Assembly (NCBI GenBank): GCA_003643835.1
Contig: QMKX01000001.1
Span: 62,001 to 126,000 of the forward strand
Source: Campylobacterota bacterium
Lineage (GTDB): Bacteria > Campylobacterota > Campylobacteria > Campylobacterales > Arcobacteraceae
Length of the DNA: 64,000 nt
Direction: 5' to 3'
The position numbers and the translations under genes were made by a program. Positions 50,704-59,832 of the stretch are shown here, one piece after another. The notes under the pieces were generated by a model. It was given only the letters and a program-made list of their open reading frames with translations. It did no database searches and had not been told where the DNA came from. Each line of letters begins with the position of its first letter. Position 1 is the first letter of the stretch.

Positions 50704-51768
50704 TTATATAAATATCTCTTTAGTATCGTCATATATTAAGCTATCACAATATATAAAAAACTTTTGCTTTGGAATGGTATCAAGCACTATGATAGCTATG
50801 TTGTTGTATGGAGTGTTTGTGATTTTTTGTCTTAAATTTTGCTCTTGATGATATGTAGGTGGGCTATATATCAGCTCTTTTGTATTTTTGTAGTTCGTGT
50901 TTAATTCGTGGTTTAGTTTATCTATATTTAGCACCACGGCTACACTATTTTTAGTATATACTAATCCATCTTTTTCAAACTCTATCTTTGTATCAGTACT
51001 TTTTTCAACGATATGAGAGTATATCAAAAAATATGAAGGCACTGTTATTTGCGATACTTTAACATAAGCGCTAAAGAGTCTATAGTTTAGAAAGTTTATT
51101 TTGATTATATTTATATTTATATTTTTTTTGTTTTTTGTGGCATAAAGAGACAACTTCTCTTCTATGCTATTTGGCAAAACTTGTCGTCCTATATTTGATA
51201 TCAGCTCGCTTGCAAACTTATCTTGAGAGTGTCTTTGAGCACTCAAAGCATACAAACACCCACAATAATTTTGCCTGTATAGTTTGGCTTTTTTGGTTTC
51301 TAAAGATTGGTTTGCTATACCGTTGGATACTCTATAATCCTCAAATACAAACTCTATGTTGTGTTTTTGCTGTAGTTTATCGCCTATAGTTTTGAGCTTT
51401 TCTTGGGATTTTTTAGCACTCATAAGCAAAGTTGTAGTGAAGCTTTTTTCTCCGTATTGTTTTGCTATTTTTATAGTGTTTGATAGTCTATTTTCAAAAC
51501 ATAAATCACATCTTTTGCCCTTTTCTGGTTCGTTTTTATAATCTTTGGTAGCTTCGAGCCAACTATTTATATCATATTCACCCACGATAAGCTCTATGCT
51601 TAACATATCGCAACTATACCTCACATCTTGGAGTCTCAACATATATTCACTATATGGGTGTATGTTTGGATTATAAAAAAATCCAATCAATTTTTCATTT
51701 TGGTAGCTTTTTTTGAGTTGTTGCAAAAAATAGTGGCTATCAACAGAACAACAAATATGCACTATCAT
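50704..51768 (-). CDS. queH: epoxyqueuosine reductase QueH
   Basis: QueH performs the last reduction in queuosine tRNA modification, replacing QueG in many bacteria. The N-terminal HICCSVDSHYF holds the adjacent cysteines, and RCDLCFENRL and YCGCLYA supply further cluster ligands. FYNPNIHPYSEYMLR is conserved. The 354-residue length includes an extra C-terminal part of about 150 residues of unclear role. A 72-bp gap separates it from tRNA-Ser. Confidence 0.88.
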   Translation of the reverse strand: MIVHICCSVDSHYFLQQLKKSYQNEKLIGFFYNPNIHPYSEYMLRLQDVRYSCDMLSIELIVGEYDINSWLEATKDYKNEPEKGKRCDLCFENRLSNTIKIAKQYGEKSFTTTLLMSAKKSQEKLKTIGDKLQQKHNIEFVFEDYRVSNGIANQSLETKKAKLYRQNYCGCLYALSAQRHSQDKFASELISNIGRQVLPNSIEEKLSLYATKNKKNININIIKINFLNYRLFSAYVKVSQITVPSYFLIYSHIVEKSTDTKIEFEKDGLVYTKNSVAVVLNIDKLNHELNTNYKNTKELIYSPPTYHQEQNLRQKITNTPYNNIAIIVLDTIPKQKFFIYCDSLIYDDTKEIFI

Positions 51769-51893
51769 GCTATTATTTTCTTTTGTTGTTGTTTATCTGA
51801 TTTTTTCATATTTACTCCGTGTATCGTGCTATTGTATCAAAATTGACTTAATTCTTTTGTGAAATATATTTTTTTGTTTTAAGACAAATGTGC

Positions 51894-51899
51894 TATAAT
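51894..51899 (+). promoter_or_regulatory. -10 box of the type II R-M operon
   Basis: TGCTATAATAA precedes the AAAGGAG ribosome site at 51911. The latter points to a start at 51923. Confidence 0.5.
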
Positions 51900-51922
51900 A
51901 AAGTTTGAAAAAAGGAGTATAA

Positions 51923-52714
51923 ATAAAAGAAACTATTATAAACAAACTACATACTGCAAATTCAATTGAGTTTATGAAAAAATATATGGACACAAATAGT
52001 ATTGATTTGACTGTTACTTCACCACCATATGATGATCTTAGAAACTACAATGGATATAAGTTTGAATTTAAAAAAATGGCTTACGAACTATATAGAATAA
52101 CAAAAAAAGGGGGAGTAGTAGTATGGATAGTAGGAGATAAAATAAACAAAGGCAACAAAACTTTAACAAGCTTCAAACATGCTTTATATTTTCAAGAGAT
52201 TGGATTTAATGTCCACGATACGATGATATATGCAAAGAAAAACACACCGTTTATGCGTTCAAATGCTTATACAAATGGTCATGAATATATGTTTGTATTA
52301 TGCAAAGGAAGCCCAAAAACATTCAACCCACTAAAAGAGCCTACTGTTAGAAGCGGTATTGAAATGCTGGTTCACAACAAAGGAGCTGATGCGAACAACA
52401 GCAAAGTATTAAAAGAGCTGAAGAAAGAAAAAACAAAAAGCAATATCTGGTATTATGCAGTTGGACTGGGAGGAAGCACAAAAGATAAAATAGCTTTCAA
52501 GCACCCAGCTATATATCCAGAGAAATTAGCACAAGACCATATATTGTCTTGGAGCGACAATGGTGATATAGTTTTTGATCCTATGTGTGGGTCTGGCACA
52601 ACTTGTAAAATGGCAGCATTGAACAACAGAAAATACATCGGTATTGATATTAGCAAAGAGTATATAAATATAGCACAAAAAAGGTTAGTCGATACATTGG
52701 GGGTATTCGCTTGA
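51923..52714 (+). CDS. type II DNA methyltransferase, apparent ATA start
   Basis: A beta-class N4-cytosine/N6-adenine methyltransferase of about 264 residues. Catalytic motif IV is TSPPYDDLRNY, and the SAM motif FDPMCGSGTTCKMAALNNRK comes later, the beta order. AAAGGAG at 51911-51917 and the homologous-looking KETIINKLHTANSIEFMKKY point to translation from ATA at 51923; the first ATG in frame (51974) lies far from any ribosome site. It is coupled as TTGA to the HNH nuclease gene. SPPY suggests cytosine-N4 methylation, which is not certain. Confidence 0.8.
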   Translation: MKETIINKLHTANSIEFMKKYMDTNSIDLTVTSPPYDDLRNYNGYKFEFKKMAYELYRITKKGGVVVWIVGDKINKGNKTLTSFKHALYFQEIGFNVHDTMIYAKKNTPFMRSNAYTNGHEYMFVLCKGSPKTFNPLKEPTVRSGIEMLVHNKGADANNSKVLKELKKEKTKSNIWYYAVGLGGSTKDKIAFKHPAIYPEKLAQDHILSWSDNGDIVFDPMCGSGTTCKMAALNNRKYIGIDISKEYINIAQKRLVDTLGVFA

Positions 52715-53280
52715 TAAAAATTGATAATATTGTTATAAACACAACAAAGTTAAGCGATATAGTAACCAACTCTATAGGGATTATCAAAGCTATAAATGGC
52801 AAAAATGCTATGGTTTTATTTGTCGGTTCAAACAAAATTATCAGAGTGAATTTCAATAAGCTTAAAGTTATAGATACTAAATTTACTGGCAAAGGTTATG
52901 ATAAAAAAATATGTAATATTTGTCATATCTTGAAACCTGAAAGAGAGTTTGACATAAATCAAACAGATGCAAAAGGAAATAAAACAACTCGTCCCAATTG
53001 TAAAGAGTGTAGAAAAGATATAGATGGCATCAAGCTGACAACAGATGAAAAAAAGAAAATGGATAAAATAAGACCAGAAAAAGGTAGTATATTTGAATGC
53101 CCTGTTTGTCTCAAAACCACCATAGTAGGAATAACCGCAAATTTAGTAAGAGACCATGACCACGACACAGGCAAAGCAAGAGAATGGATATGCGACAGTT
53201 GCAATACTGGGTTGGGAAGATTTAAAGATAATATAAAATTTTTACAAAGAGTGATAGATTATCTAAAAAAATACAAATAA
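52711..53280 (+). CDS. type II restriction endonuclease, HNH/endonuclease VII-like
   Basis: 189 residues. The TTG start overlaps the methylase stop. A beta-rich N-terminus is followed by two zinc-binding pairs (CNICHILKPE and CKECRK) and CPVC, then the nuclease core VRDHDHDTGKAREWICDSCN and GLGRFKDN, a beta-beta-alpha metal fold as in T4 endonuclease VII and HNH restriction enzymes. Paired with the methylase it forms a compact restriction-modification module. The recognition sequence is unknown. Confidence 0.85.
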   Translation: MIKIDNIVINTTKLSDIVTNSIGIIKAINGKNAMVLFVGSNKIIRVNFNKLKVIDTKFTGKGYDKKICNICHILKPEREFDINQTDAKGNKTTRPNCKECRKDIDGIKLTTDEKKKMDKIRPEKGSIFECPVCLKTTIVGITANLVRDHDHDTGKAREWICDSCNTGLGRFKDNIKFLQRVIDYLKKYK

Positions 53281-53294
53281 CATATAGGACAAAA

Positions 53295-54065
53295 ATGACA
53301 AATTACATCAAAAACAAAACAGCTTTAATAACAGGGGCAAGTAGTGGTATAGGTCGGCAAATAGCTTTGGATTTAGCAACTAATAGTGTCAATTTGATAC
53401 TCGTATCGCGAGATATAAAAAAGCTTGAAGCTCTAAAAAAAAGCATGGCAAAAACTTCAAACATAGATATCAAAATATACTCTCTCGATGTTCAAAATCA
53501 AAAAGAGGTCAAAGATACTATAGATACTATTTTGAAAACTTCAACCATAGATATACTTATAAATAGTGCTGGTTTAGCACTTGGTTTTGAAAGTATAGAC
53601 AAAGGTGATGCAAACAATTGGGAGCATATGATAGACACAAATATCAAAGGTTTGCTGTATGTAAGCCGTGCCATTATTCCACAAATGAGAGATTTAAAAA
53701 CCGCTCATATCGTCAATATAGGTTCAGTTGCTGGCAAGATATCGTATCCAAACGGCAATGTATATTGTGCTACAAAATCAGCAGTTCATTCTATTGGCGA
53801 ATCAATGAACGCAGATTTATACGGCACTAATATAAAAGTGAGTACTATAGCCCCAGGTGCCGTGAAAACCAATTTTTCAAATGTGAGATTTGATGGCGAC
53901 AAACAAAAAGCAAACACTATTTATGATGGTTACACACCATTAGATGCCCACGATATATCAAATACGATTGTCAATGTGCTGAATACTCCGCCACATGTAA
54001 ATATACAATACTTAGACATAATGCCAACAGCACAAAGAAATCCATATCTACTCCACAAAACATAA
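53295..54065 (+). CDS. short-chain dehydrogenase/reductase
   Basis: A 256-residue NAD(P)-dependent oxidoreductase of the classical SDR family, closest in style to YdfG (3-hydroxy acid dehydrogenases). TGASSGIGRQ binds the cofactor, NSAGLALG follows, and the catalytic triad is in IGSVAGKISYPNGNVYCATKSAVH (serine, tyrosine, lysine). SRD after beta-2 suggests NADP. The substrate is unknown. Confidence 0.88.
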   Translation: MTNYIKNKTALITGASSGIGRQIALDLATNSVNLILVSRDIKKLEALKKSMAKTSNIDIKIYSLDVQNQKEVKDTIDTILKTSTIDILINSAGLALGFESIDKGDANNWEHMIDTNIKGLLYVSRAIIPQMRDLKTAHIVNIGSVAGKISYPNGNVYCATKSAVHSIGESMNADLYGTNIKVSTIAPGAVKTNFSNVRFDGDKQKANTIYDGYTPLDAHDISNTIVNVLNTPPHVNIQYLDIMPTAQRNPYLLHKT

Positions 54066-54095
54066 AACAGCACTATTTTAAATCACTGTTTTATG
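54061..54095. terminator. bidirectional hairpin between SDR and sdhE-like genes
   Basis: CATAAAACAG and CTGTTTTATG form a perfect 10-bp stem across a 15-base loop, between convergent genes. It can serve both strands. Confidence 0.55.
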
Positions 54096-54098
54096 ATA

Positions 54099-54971
54099 TT
54101 ATACTATACCAACTTTGGTGACATTGTGGTGAAGACCTAACTCTTTGTCATCAATACCCAAAGCAATTCCTACTATTTGTGGCAAATGAAGCACAGGTAT
54201 ATTGATATCTCGTCCCATTTGGCGACTTATGTTGTGTTGTTGCACATCCATTCGCAAGTGGCAAAGCGGACAAGGAGTGACCATAATATCGGCATCGTTG
54301 TCTATAGCATCACTCATAGCATTTCCACTTAAGAGGTTTGCGGTTTTTGGGTTTTGAAGTTCTACATGAAAGCCACAACATTTATTTTTACTTTCATATT
54401 CAACAGCTTTACCGCCAAGTGAAAGCACCAAATTGTCAAGCGATGTAGGCTTGTATGGGTTTTCGTGGTTTTCTTTATACAAACCGCTTGGTCTTAAATT
54501 GTGACAACCATAAAACGAAGCTACATTTATATCTTTTAGTGGTCGCACTACTTTTGATTTGATATTTTCATAGCCATAGTCATCTTGTAAAGCATATAAA
54601 AAATGTTTGACTTTTGATGTGCCTTTGTATTTCAAGCCAACCTCTTTTAATTTTTCATTTACTTTTGTTTTTAGTTCTTCATCGTTGTCAAGTCTCTCTT
54701 TAGTCATGGCGGTATTTAGTTGGCAAGTATTACAAATAGTTACCATATCAAGTCCTAAATTTTCTGCATAACAAATATTTCTGGCATTTAAAACAAGTGA
54801 CAACATATCGTCAAAATCTTGTAAATGACTAGCTCCACAACAGCTCGCTTCATCAAGAAGCACAAGTTCAATATTTAATTTTTTAGCTATGCTCATAGTT
54901 GATTTTAGTAGTTCTGGAGTCGATTCTCTTGCGGTGCATCCTGTATATAAAGCATATTTAAGTTTTTTCAT
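54099..54971 (-). CDS. type-E succinate/fumarate:quinone oxidoreductase CCG-domain subunit
   Basis: A 290-residue membrane-associated subunit (SdhE/MfrE type) that replaces the haem anchor in type-E enzymes. It contains two cysteine-rich CCG motifs, EASCCGASH and NKCCGFH, each with companion cysteines (GCTARE, TICNTC, CPLCHLRMD), which bind unusual iron-sulfur clusters. The N-terminus LKYALYTGCTARES is typical. It is the last gene of the sdhA-sdhB-sdhE operon. Works with quinone (probably menaquinone or methylmenaquinone). Confidence 0.88.
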   Translation of the reverse strand: MKKLKYALYTGCTARESTPELLKSTMSIAKKLNIELVLLDEASCCGASHLQDFDDMLSLVLNARNICYAENLGLDMVTICNTCQLNTAMTKERLDNDEELKTKVNEKLKEVGLKYKGTSKVKHFLYALQDDYGYENIKSKVVRPLKDINVASFYGCHNLRPSGLYKENHENPYKPTSLDNLVLSLGGKAVEYESKNKCCGFHVELQNPKTANLLSGNAMSDAIDNDADIMVTPCPLCHLRMDVQQHNISRQMGRDINIPVLHLPQIVGIALGIDDKELGLHHNVTKVGIV

Positions 54972-54979
54972 AATTGTTC

Positions 54980-55942
54980 CTAAAATTCCGTTGTCGAACT
55001 AATATCAACCAACTTTTTTATCTCATCAAGATTTTTTGATTTTGGCATATTCCAAGGCATAACTATCTTACCTTTTTTAAACATAGCAACCGCTTCAGGT
55101 ATGTGTTTGGCTACTGCTGGTATACCTTCGCTGTATTTTACCAGCTCACCCTCATCAAGAAGTCCGTGTTTTTTTATAGACCATTTGAAACCAACAGCAT
55201 GTCGCACTGCAACATTGTTTTTTGCTTTACCGTATTCAAATACTTGGTTGTGTAGTTTGGTTATTTTGTTTATAGGGTTTATCTCTTTTGGACAAGATTC
55301 AGCACATTCGTTACATTTGACACAATCCCAAATACCAGTTCCCATGTCATTTACAGTATCAAGCCGTTGTTCTTTGGCTTTATCTCTTATGTCTGCGTTA
55401 AATCGCCATGCCTTTACAAGCGAAGCAGGTCCCAAAAAATCTTCATTTACTTCAACAGCAGGACAACTATAAAAACACACTCCACACTGAATACAATAGT
55501 CAGCTTCGTCTATTTTCTCATTTTGTTTGGTCGAAACTATATTTTCTTTTTTTGGAAACTCATCTATGTCAGCTACCAAATATGGTTGAACATCGTTGTA
55601 TTTGTCCCAGAAATTTTTCTTGTCTATTATCATATCTTTATATGCTCTTTTGATATCTTGTGGTTCTATCGTTAATTGCGTTCCATATATCTTGACCAAA
55701 TCTCTCACTCTATCTTTGCAAGCAAGAGTTCCTTTGCCATTGACTTTGACCGCACACGAACCGCAAATACCATGCCTACAACTTCGCCTGTATGAAAAAC
55801 TACCGTCATGTTCCCATTTGATACGATTCATCACATCAAGCACCAATTCACCGTCATTTACTTCCATTTGTATTGTATCATAATGTGGTAGATAATCGGT
55901 TTTTTTGTCAAATCTAAATATCTTAAATGTTATTTTATTCAT
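54980..55942 (-). CDS. sdhB: succinate dehydrogenase/fumarate reductase iron-sulfur subunit
   Basis: A 320-residue subunit carrying three clusters: [2Fe-2S] in RRSCRHGICGSCAV, then CIQCGVCFYSCP and CNECAESCP with their distant cysteines. It passes electrons between the flavoprotein and the CCG-domain subunit. The long C-terminal tail (about 80 residues beyond the last cluster) is typical of type-E enzymes. It sits 8 bp after sdhA and 8 bp before the CCG gene. Confidence 0.92.
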   Translation of the reverse strand: MNKITFKIFRFDKKTDYLPHYDTIQMEVNDGELVLDVMNRIKWEHDGSFSYRRSCRHGICGSCAVKVNGKGTLACKDRVRDLVKIYGTQLTIEPQDIKRAYKDMIIDKKNFWDKYNDVQPYLVADIDEFPKKENIVSTKQNEKIDEADYCIQCGVCFYSCPAVEVNEDFLGPASLVKAWRFNADIRDKAKEQRLDTVNDMGTGIWDCVKCNECAESCPKEINPINKITKLHNQVFEYGKAKNNVAVRHAVGFKWSIKKHGLLDEGELVKYSEGIPAVAKHIPEAVAMFKKGKIVMPWNMPKSKNLDEIKKLVDISSTTEF

Positions 55943-55950
55943 ATTTACTC

Positions 55951-57663
55951 CTAATATGTTCTTGGGGCTAACTTATGTTTGCCTAATACTACATTCATAT
56001 ATTCTATGCGAATATCACCATTTTTATTTAAATAACCTAAAGTATGTTTCAAAAATTTTTCATCGTCTCTTTGTGGATACTCATCGCGAAAGTGTGCCCC
56101 ACGGCTCTCTTTTCTGTATATAGCACCTACGACTATAAATGCACTATAATCAATCATATGTCCAAACTCCACTGCTTCTTGTAAGTCTGTATTGTATGTA
56201 GTTGAGTTATCATCTATGGCTATATCCTTAAATTTAGTTCTTATATTTTTTATAATCTCTTGTTGTTTTAGTAGTGATTTTTCTGTCCTAAATACACCTG
56301 CGTTGTCTGTCATAGATTGTTGCAGTTCATCTCTTAAGTCTGGCACCTTATATTTGCCACTACTTGTTCTTATGTTGTCAAACTCATCGATAGCTACTTT
56401 CGCATCGTCAAAAGAGACATCAACAGTTTTTATATCTTTTATATCTTTTACAATCTGCAATCCCACATGTTTGCCAAAAAATAGTGCCTCAAGTACAGAG
56501 TTAGCACCCAATCTATTTGCTCCATGAATACTCACACAAGCACATTCACCAGCTGCATAAAATCCTTCTATGAAGTCATTACTATTTTTTCTAACATGCC
56601 CATCTATATCAACTGGTATTCCACCCATTGAGTAGTGTGCCGTTGCTGCTATACTTATAGGTTCATCTATCATATCTTGCCCCAAGAATGTGATAGCTAA
56701 GTCTCTTAACTCGGGAAGTTTTTTATTTATGATATCAGCTCCTAAGTGTGTGAGGTCTATCTTGACATGGTCTTTGTTCGCACCACAGCCACGCCCATCC
56801 AGTATCTCTTGAGTTATGGCACGGCTTACCACATCACGACTTGCTAATTCCAATTTATTTGGCGCATATTTTTTCATAAATTTTTCGCCTTTATTGTTCA
56901 ACAATATGCCACCTTCGCCTCTGGCAGCCTCGCTTATCAGCACACCACTACCAGCTATTCCTGTAGGATGAAACTGCACAAACTCCATATCTTCAAGTGG
57001 CAAACTATGCCTTGCTACGATTGACAAAGCATCACCTGTGTTTGCGTGAGCATTTGAATTGACTTTAAATGCTCGTCCATATCCACCAGTAGCGAACATC
57101 ACTGCTTTCGCTTGAAATATATATGGTTTGGTATCTACAAGGTCAAATGCCACTACGCCATTGATTTTATCATCGGATACTATGATATCAGCTACATAAT
57201 ACTCATCAAAGAATTGAACTCCCCCTCTGTGAGCTTGCTCATAAACTGTTTGAAGCAAGGTCAAACCGGTTCTATCTTTAGCATAACAGGCTCTGGGACT
57301 ACTTTGACCACCAAATGGTCGCTGGTCTATCTCGCCTTTTTCATTTCTGCTAAACACGGCACCCATTCGCTCTACCCACCTTATGGTTTGTGGAGCATTT
57401 TCACACATAAGTTTTATCGCATCTTGATCGCCTAAATAATCGCTACCTTTTACTGTGTCAAACTCATGCAACTCAATACTATCATCGCTACTTAAAGCTG
57501 CATTGATACCGCCTTGTGCGGCACCGCTATGGCTTCGCAAAGGGTGAAGCTTGGTTAAAACACACACATCAAGACCTGCGTCACTTGCCTCTTTTGCTGC
57601 CGAACATCCAGCCAAACCTGCACCAACTATAACTACATCGTATTTGTATATTGGGGTATTCAT
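55951..57663 (-). CDS. sdhA: succinate dehydrogenase/fumarate reductase flavoprotein subunit
   Basis: A 570-residue FAD subunit. [14 protein letters not shown] binds [19 protein letters not shown] holds the histidine for covalent FAD, and [13 protein letters not shown] and the arginine-rich RGCGANKDH region lie in the dicarboxylate site. There is no twin-arginine leader, unlike periplasmic MfrA of Campylobacter, so the active site is probably cytoplasmic. Direction (succinate oxidation or fumarate reduction) cannot be told from sequence. Confidence 0.92.
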   Translation of the reverse strand: MNTPIYKYDVVIVGAGLAGCSAAKEASDAGLDVCVLTKLHPLRSHSGAAQGGINAALSSDDSIELHEFDTVKGSDYLGDQDAIKLMCENAPQTIRWVERMGAVFSRNEKGEIDQRPFGGQSSPRACYAKDRTGLTLLQTVYEQAHRGGVQFFDEYYVADIIVSDDKINGVVAFDLVDTKPYIFQAKAVMFATGGYGRAFKVNSNAHANTGDALSIVARHSLPLEDMEFVQFHPTGIAGSGVLISEAARGEGGILLNNKGEKFMKKYAPNKLELASRDVVSRAITQEILDGRGCGANKDHVKIDLTHLGADIINKKLPELRDLAITFLGQDMIDEPISIAATAHYSMGGIPVDIDGHVRKNSNDFIEGFYAAGECACVSIHGANRLGANSVLEALFFGKHVGLQIVKDIKDIKTVDVSFDDAKVAIDEFDNIRTSSGKYKVPDLRDELQQSMTDNAGVFRTEKSLLKQQEIIKNIRTKFKDIAIDDNSTTYNTDLQEAVEFGHMIDYSAFIVVGAIYRKESRGAHFRDEYPQRDDEKFLKHTLGYLNKNGDIRIEYMNVVLGKHKLAPRTY

Positions 57664-57722
57664 ACTATTCCTTTATAAATTTTATTAAGAATAAACTACT
57701 ATATCTAAAAAAAATAAATTTT

Positions 57723-59213
57723 TTATTCGACATAAAACTTCACTTCTATGTTATTTTGTTGTTTTTTGAAAATTATTGGGTATTGGATATTTAATTTCTT
57801 TTCATTTAGCTTATCTATCAAGCTATAAAATTCAACAACATTCTTTATATAAGTTTTTAAAAAAAGCTTCTTCTTTTTCTTTTGTGTTTTTATTTTAATC
57901 TTTGTGCCAAGAGGAAATATATCTGATACAATACTTTTCATTTTGGAAGTTGTTTTTTGTTTATTTTTTATTCTGTCTACATAGTAGTTTTCGGCTTTTT
58001 TTTCTTTGCATATTATACTTGTCTTGAAATTATTTTTGTATTTCTTTATTTTAGTTGAATATACTTTTTTATAATACATTTTAAGCTTGTCTTTTAAAAC
58101 AAAAGAAAATGATTCTTTATATAAAAGTGTAGCATAAAGTTTAGCATTATTTTTGGACAAATAAAACTTATCAAGATATATATCCTTTGATATCATATCA
58201 AAATGCCGTTTTGTGCGATTTTTGATTATATTGTTGTATTGTTCTTGGCTAACTTTTGTATCAAAAATAGTTTGTGAAATATCTTCAAATGTATTTATAT
58301 TAGAGATGTAGTTTCTGATTTTATCTGTATTGATATCAGGAATATAGTTTTTAATTTTATCTGTGTTGATTGTTTTAAAGCTACCGAGTGTTATATTTTT
58401 CAAGCTATCTATTTGTATTTTTTTGAAATAGCCGTTTTGATAAGCATAATACAAACCGCCCATTAACACGACTATTAGTATTGTGGTTTTAAGAACTTTA
58501 TAGTTTGGTTTTGTATCATAATTTATGTTTGTCATACTTTTGCTCACGATATTGTATATAGTTTGATGAATATCTATAGGCAAAATTTTTGTATCAATTT
58601 TTAAGTTATTTTGCACCGATATACTATTGGTGATATTGTCAACATTTGAATTTTTGTATATTTGTATATATTCTACAAAAGAGCTATTGTTTTGTGTATA
58701 AAAATTTTCTATCATAGCTTCAAGTTTTTTTGTTATTTTTTCATCTATAGGTGGTTCAGCTATATCATCACTAACTAAAGATAAACTATCATAAAATATT
58801 ATTTTGTTGTATTTGTTTATAGCTATACAATACAATAACCCATCGTAAATCAAGCAAAACAAACCATCTTTGTTTTGTTTTGTTTTAGCTACAAACAAAA
58901 GTATATGATACGGCGAATACAAAATAGGTTTTCTTAGTTTTGAGTAGTTTTTTCGTATTTGCCTGTGTTCATTTTTTTGCACAGACAAGCTATTTGTATC
59001 GTCTATCCAAATTTTATCAAATCCTATTTCATCTTGTTTGTTTATCGTAACATTTTCAAATTTATCTAAAATTATATTATGTGTAGATACAGGACAATCG
59101 TCAATCGTTTGACACGATAAACTCTCTTTTTTTATATTCATAGTTTCATTTTGTTCAAACTTCACTATGTTAAAACTGTTGGCTTCTTTTATTGTTATCG
59201 CTATACTATTCAT
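57723..59213 (-). CDS. unknown single-span membrane protein, possible pilus/competence-assembly factor
   Basis: A 496-residue protein with a soluble N-terminal half, one clear membrane span at about 243-262 (TTILIVVLMGGLYYAYQNGY) and a very lysine-rich C-terminal half with coiled-coil-like stretches. The N-terminal part has LLFVAKTKQNKDGLFCLIYD, a beta pattern like the actin-like or PilM/PilN-fold proteins of type IV pilus systems, but this is weak. In Campylobacter a similar-sized unknown gene lies in the same place next to the DUF374 gene. Its start overlaps that gene by 8 bp. Confidence 0.55.
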   Translation of the reverse strand: MNSIAITIKEANSFNIVKFEQNETMNIKKESLSCQTIDDCPVSTHNIILDKFENVTINKQDEIGFDKIWIDDTNSLSVQKNEHRQIRKNYSKLRKPILYSPYHILLFVAKTKQNKDGLFCLIYDGLLYCIAINKYNKIIFYDSLSLVSDDIAEPPIDEKITKKLEAMIENFYTQNNSSFVEYIQIYKNSNVDNITNSISVQNNLKIDTKILPIDIHQTIYNIVSKSMTNINYDTKPNYKVLKTTILIVVLMGGLYYAYQNGYFKKIQIDSLKNITLGSFKTINTDKIKNYIPDINTDKIRNYISNINTFEDISQTIFDTKVSQEQYNNIIKNRTKRHFDMISKDIYLDKFYLSKNNAKLYATLLYKESFSFVLKDKLKMYYKKVYSTKIKKYKNNFKTSIICKEKKAENYYVDRIKNKQKTTSKMKSIVSDIFPLGTKIKIKTQKKKKKLFLKTYIKNVVEFYSLIDKLNEKKLNIQYPIIFKKQQNNIEVKFYVE

Positions 59214-59832
59214 TTAGATTTTCCATCATATTCTTTTTTATTTTTTTTTTCGCAGCTAATAAGCTTAAGTTATTGATATCAAATGGCTCACTCATCTTAT
59301 ATACAATCGTGCCAAAAGGTTTAGGCACTAAAAAACTATCCCACGAGTTAAGTTGCCAGTATTTGTTTGGGCTTATGCTACAGCAAACTATTTTTGCTTT
59401 TGTTTTTTGTGCGATCGCTACTATGCCATCGCTTATCTCATGCACTGGGCCTTTTGGGCCATCTGGCGTTATGGCTACATCTATGCCTTCTTTTATGGAT
59501 TTTATGGATTTTATCAAAGCTTTTGTTCCGCCTCTTGTTGATGAACCTTGAATATCACCCACCCCTAAATACTTGACTATTTTTCGTATTGCGACGCCAT
59601 CTGCGTGTTCGCTTACTATTACTTTAATACAACCTTTCGGTTTATATTTGCGATAGTTCAAAGCTTGAAAAAGTAGTTGCCCATGCCACATTGATAAAAC
59701 AAAAGCTTCAGTTGGCGCTTTAGTTTTATATTTATAAACTTTTTTATTTGTGAAATTTATCAACCGAACTAACAAGCTTATAATATATGGCAATATGTAT
59801 TGTTGCACAAATCTTTTTATAGTTTTTTTCAA
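59206..59832 (-). CDS. lysophospholipid acyltransferase family protein (DUF374)
   Basis: A 208-residue membrane-associated protein. LSMWHGQLL is the acyltransferase H motif region, TRGGTKALI and ITPDGPKGP follow as conserved blocks II and III of the DUF374 family. An N-terminal membrane anchor is present (ILPYIISLLVRLI). These enzymes acylate glycerolipids or LPS-like lipids; the specific substrate is unknown. It overlaps miaB by 4 bp, the typical Campylobacterota neighbour. Confidence 0.87.
   Translation of the reverse strand: MKKTIKRFVQQYILPYIISLLVRLINFTNKKVYKYKTKAPTEAFVLSMWHGQLLFQALNYRKYKPKGCIKVIVSEHADGVAIRKIVKYLGVGDIQGSSTRGGTKALIKSIKSIKEGIDVAITPDGPKGPVHEISDGIVAIAQKTKAKIVCCSISPNKYWQLNSWDSFLVPKPFGTIVYKMSEPFDINNLSLLAAKKKIKKNMMENLNE

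Noticed and set aside
52694-52702. GGGGG near the end of the methylase as a phase-variation switch
   Set aside because: Five Gs near the C-terminus is too short and would barely affect the protein.
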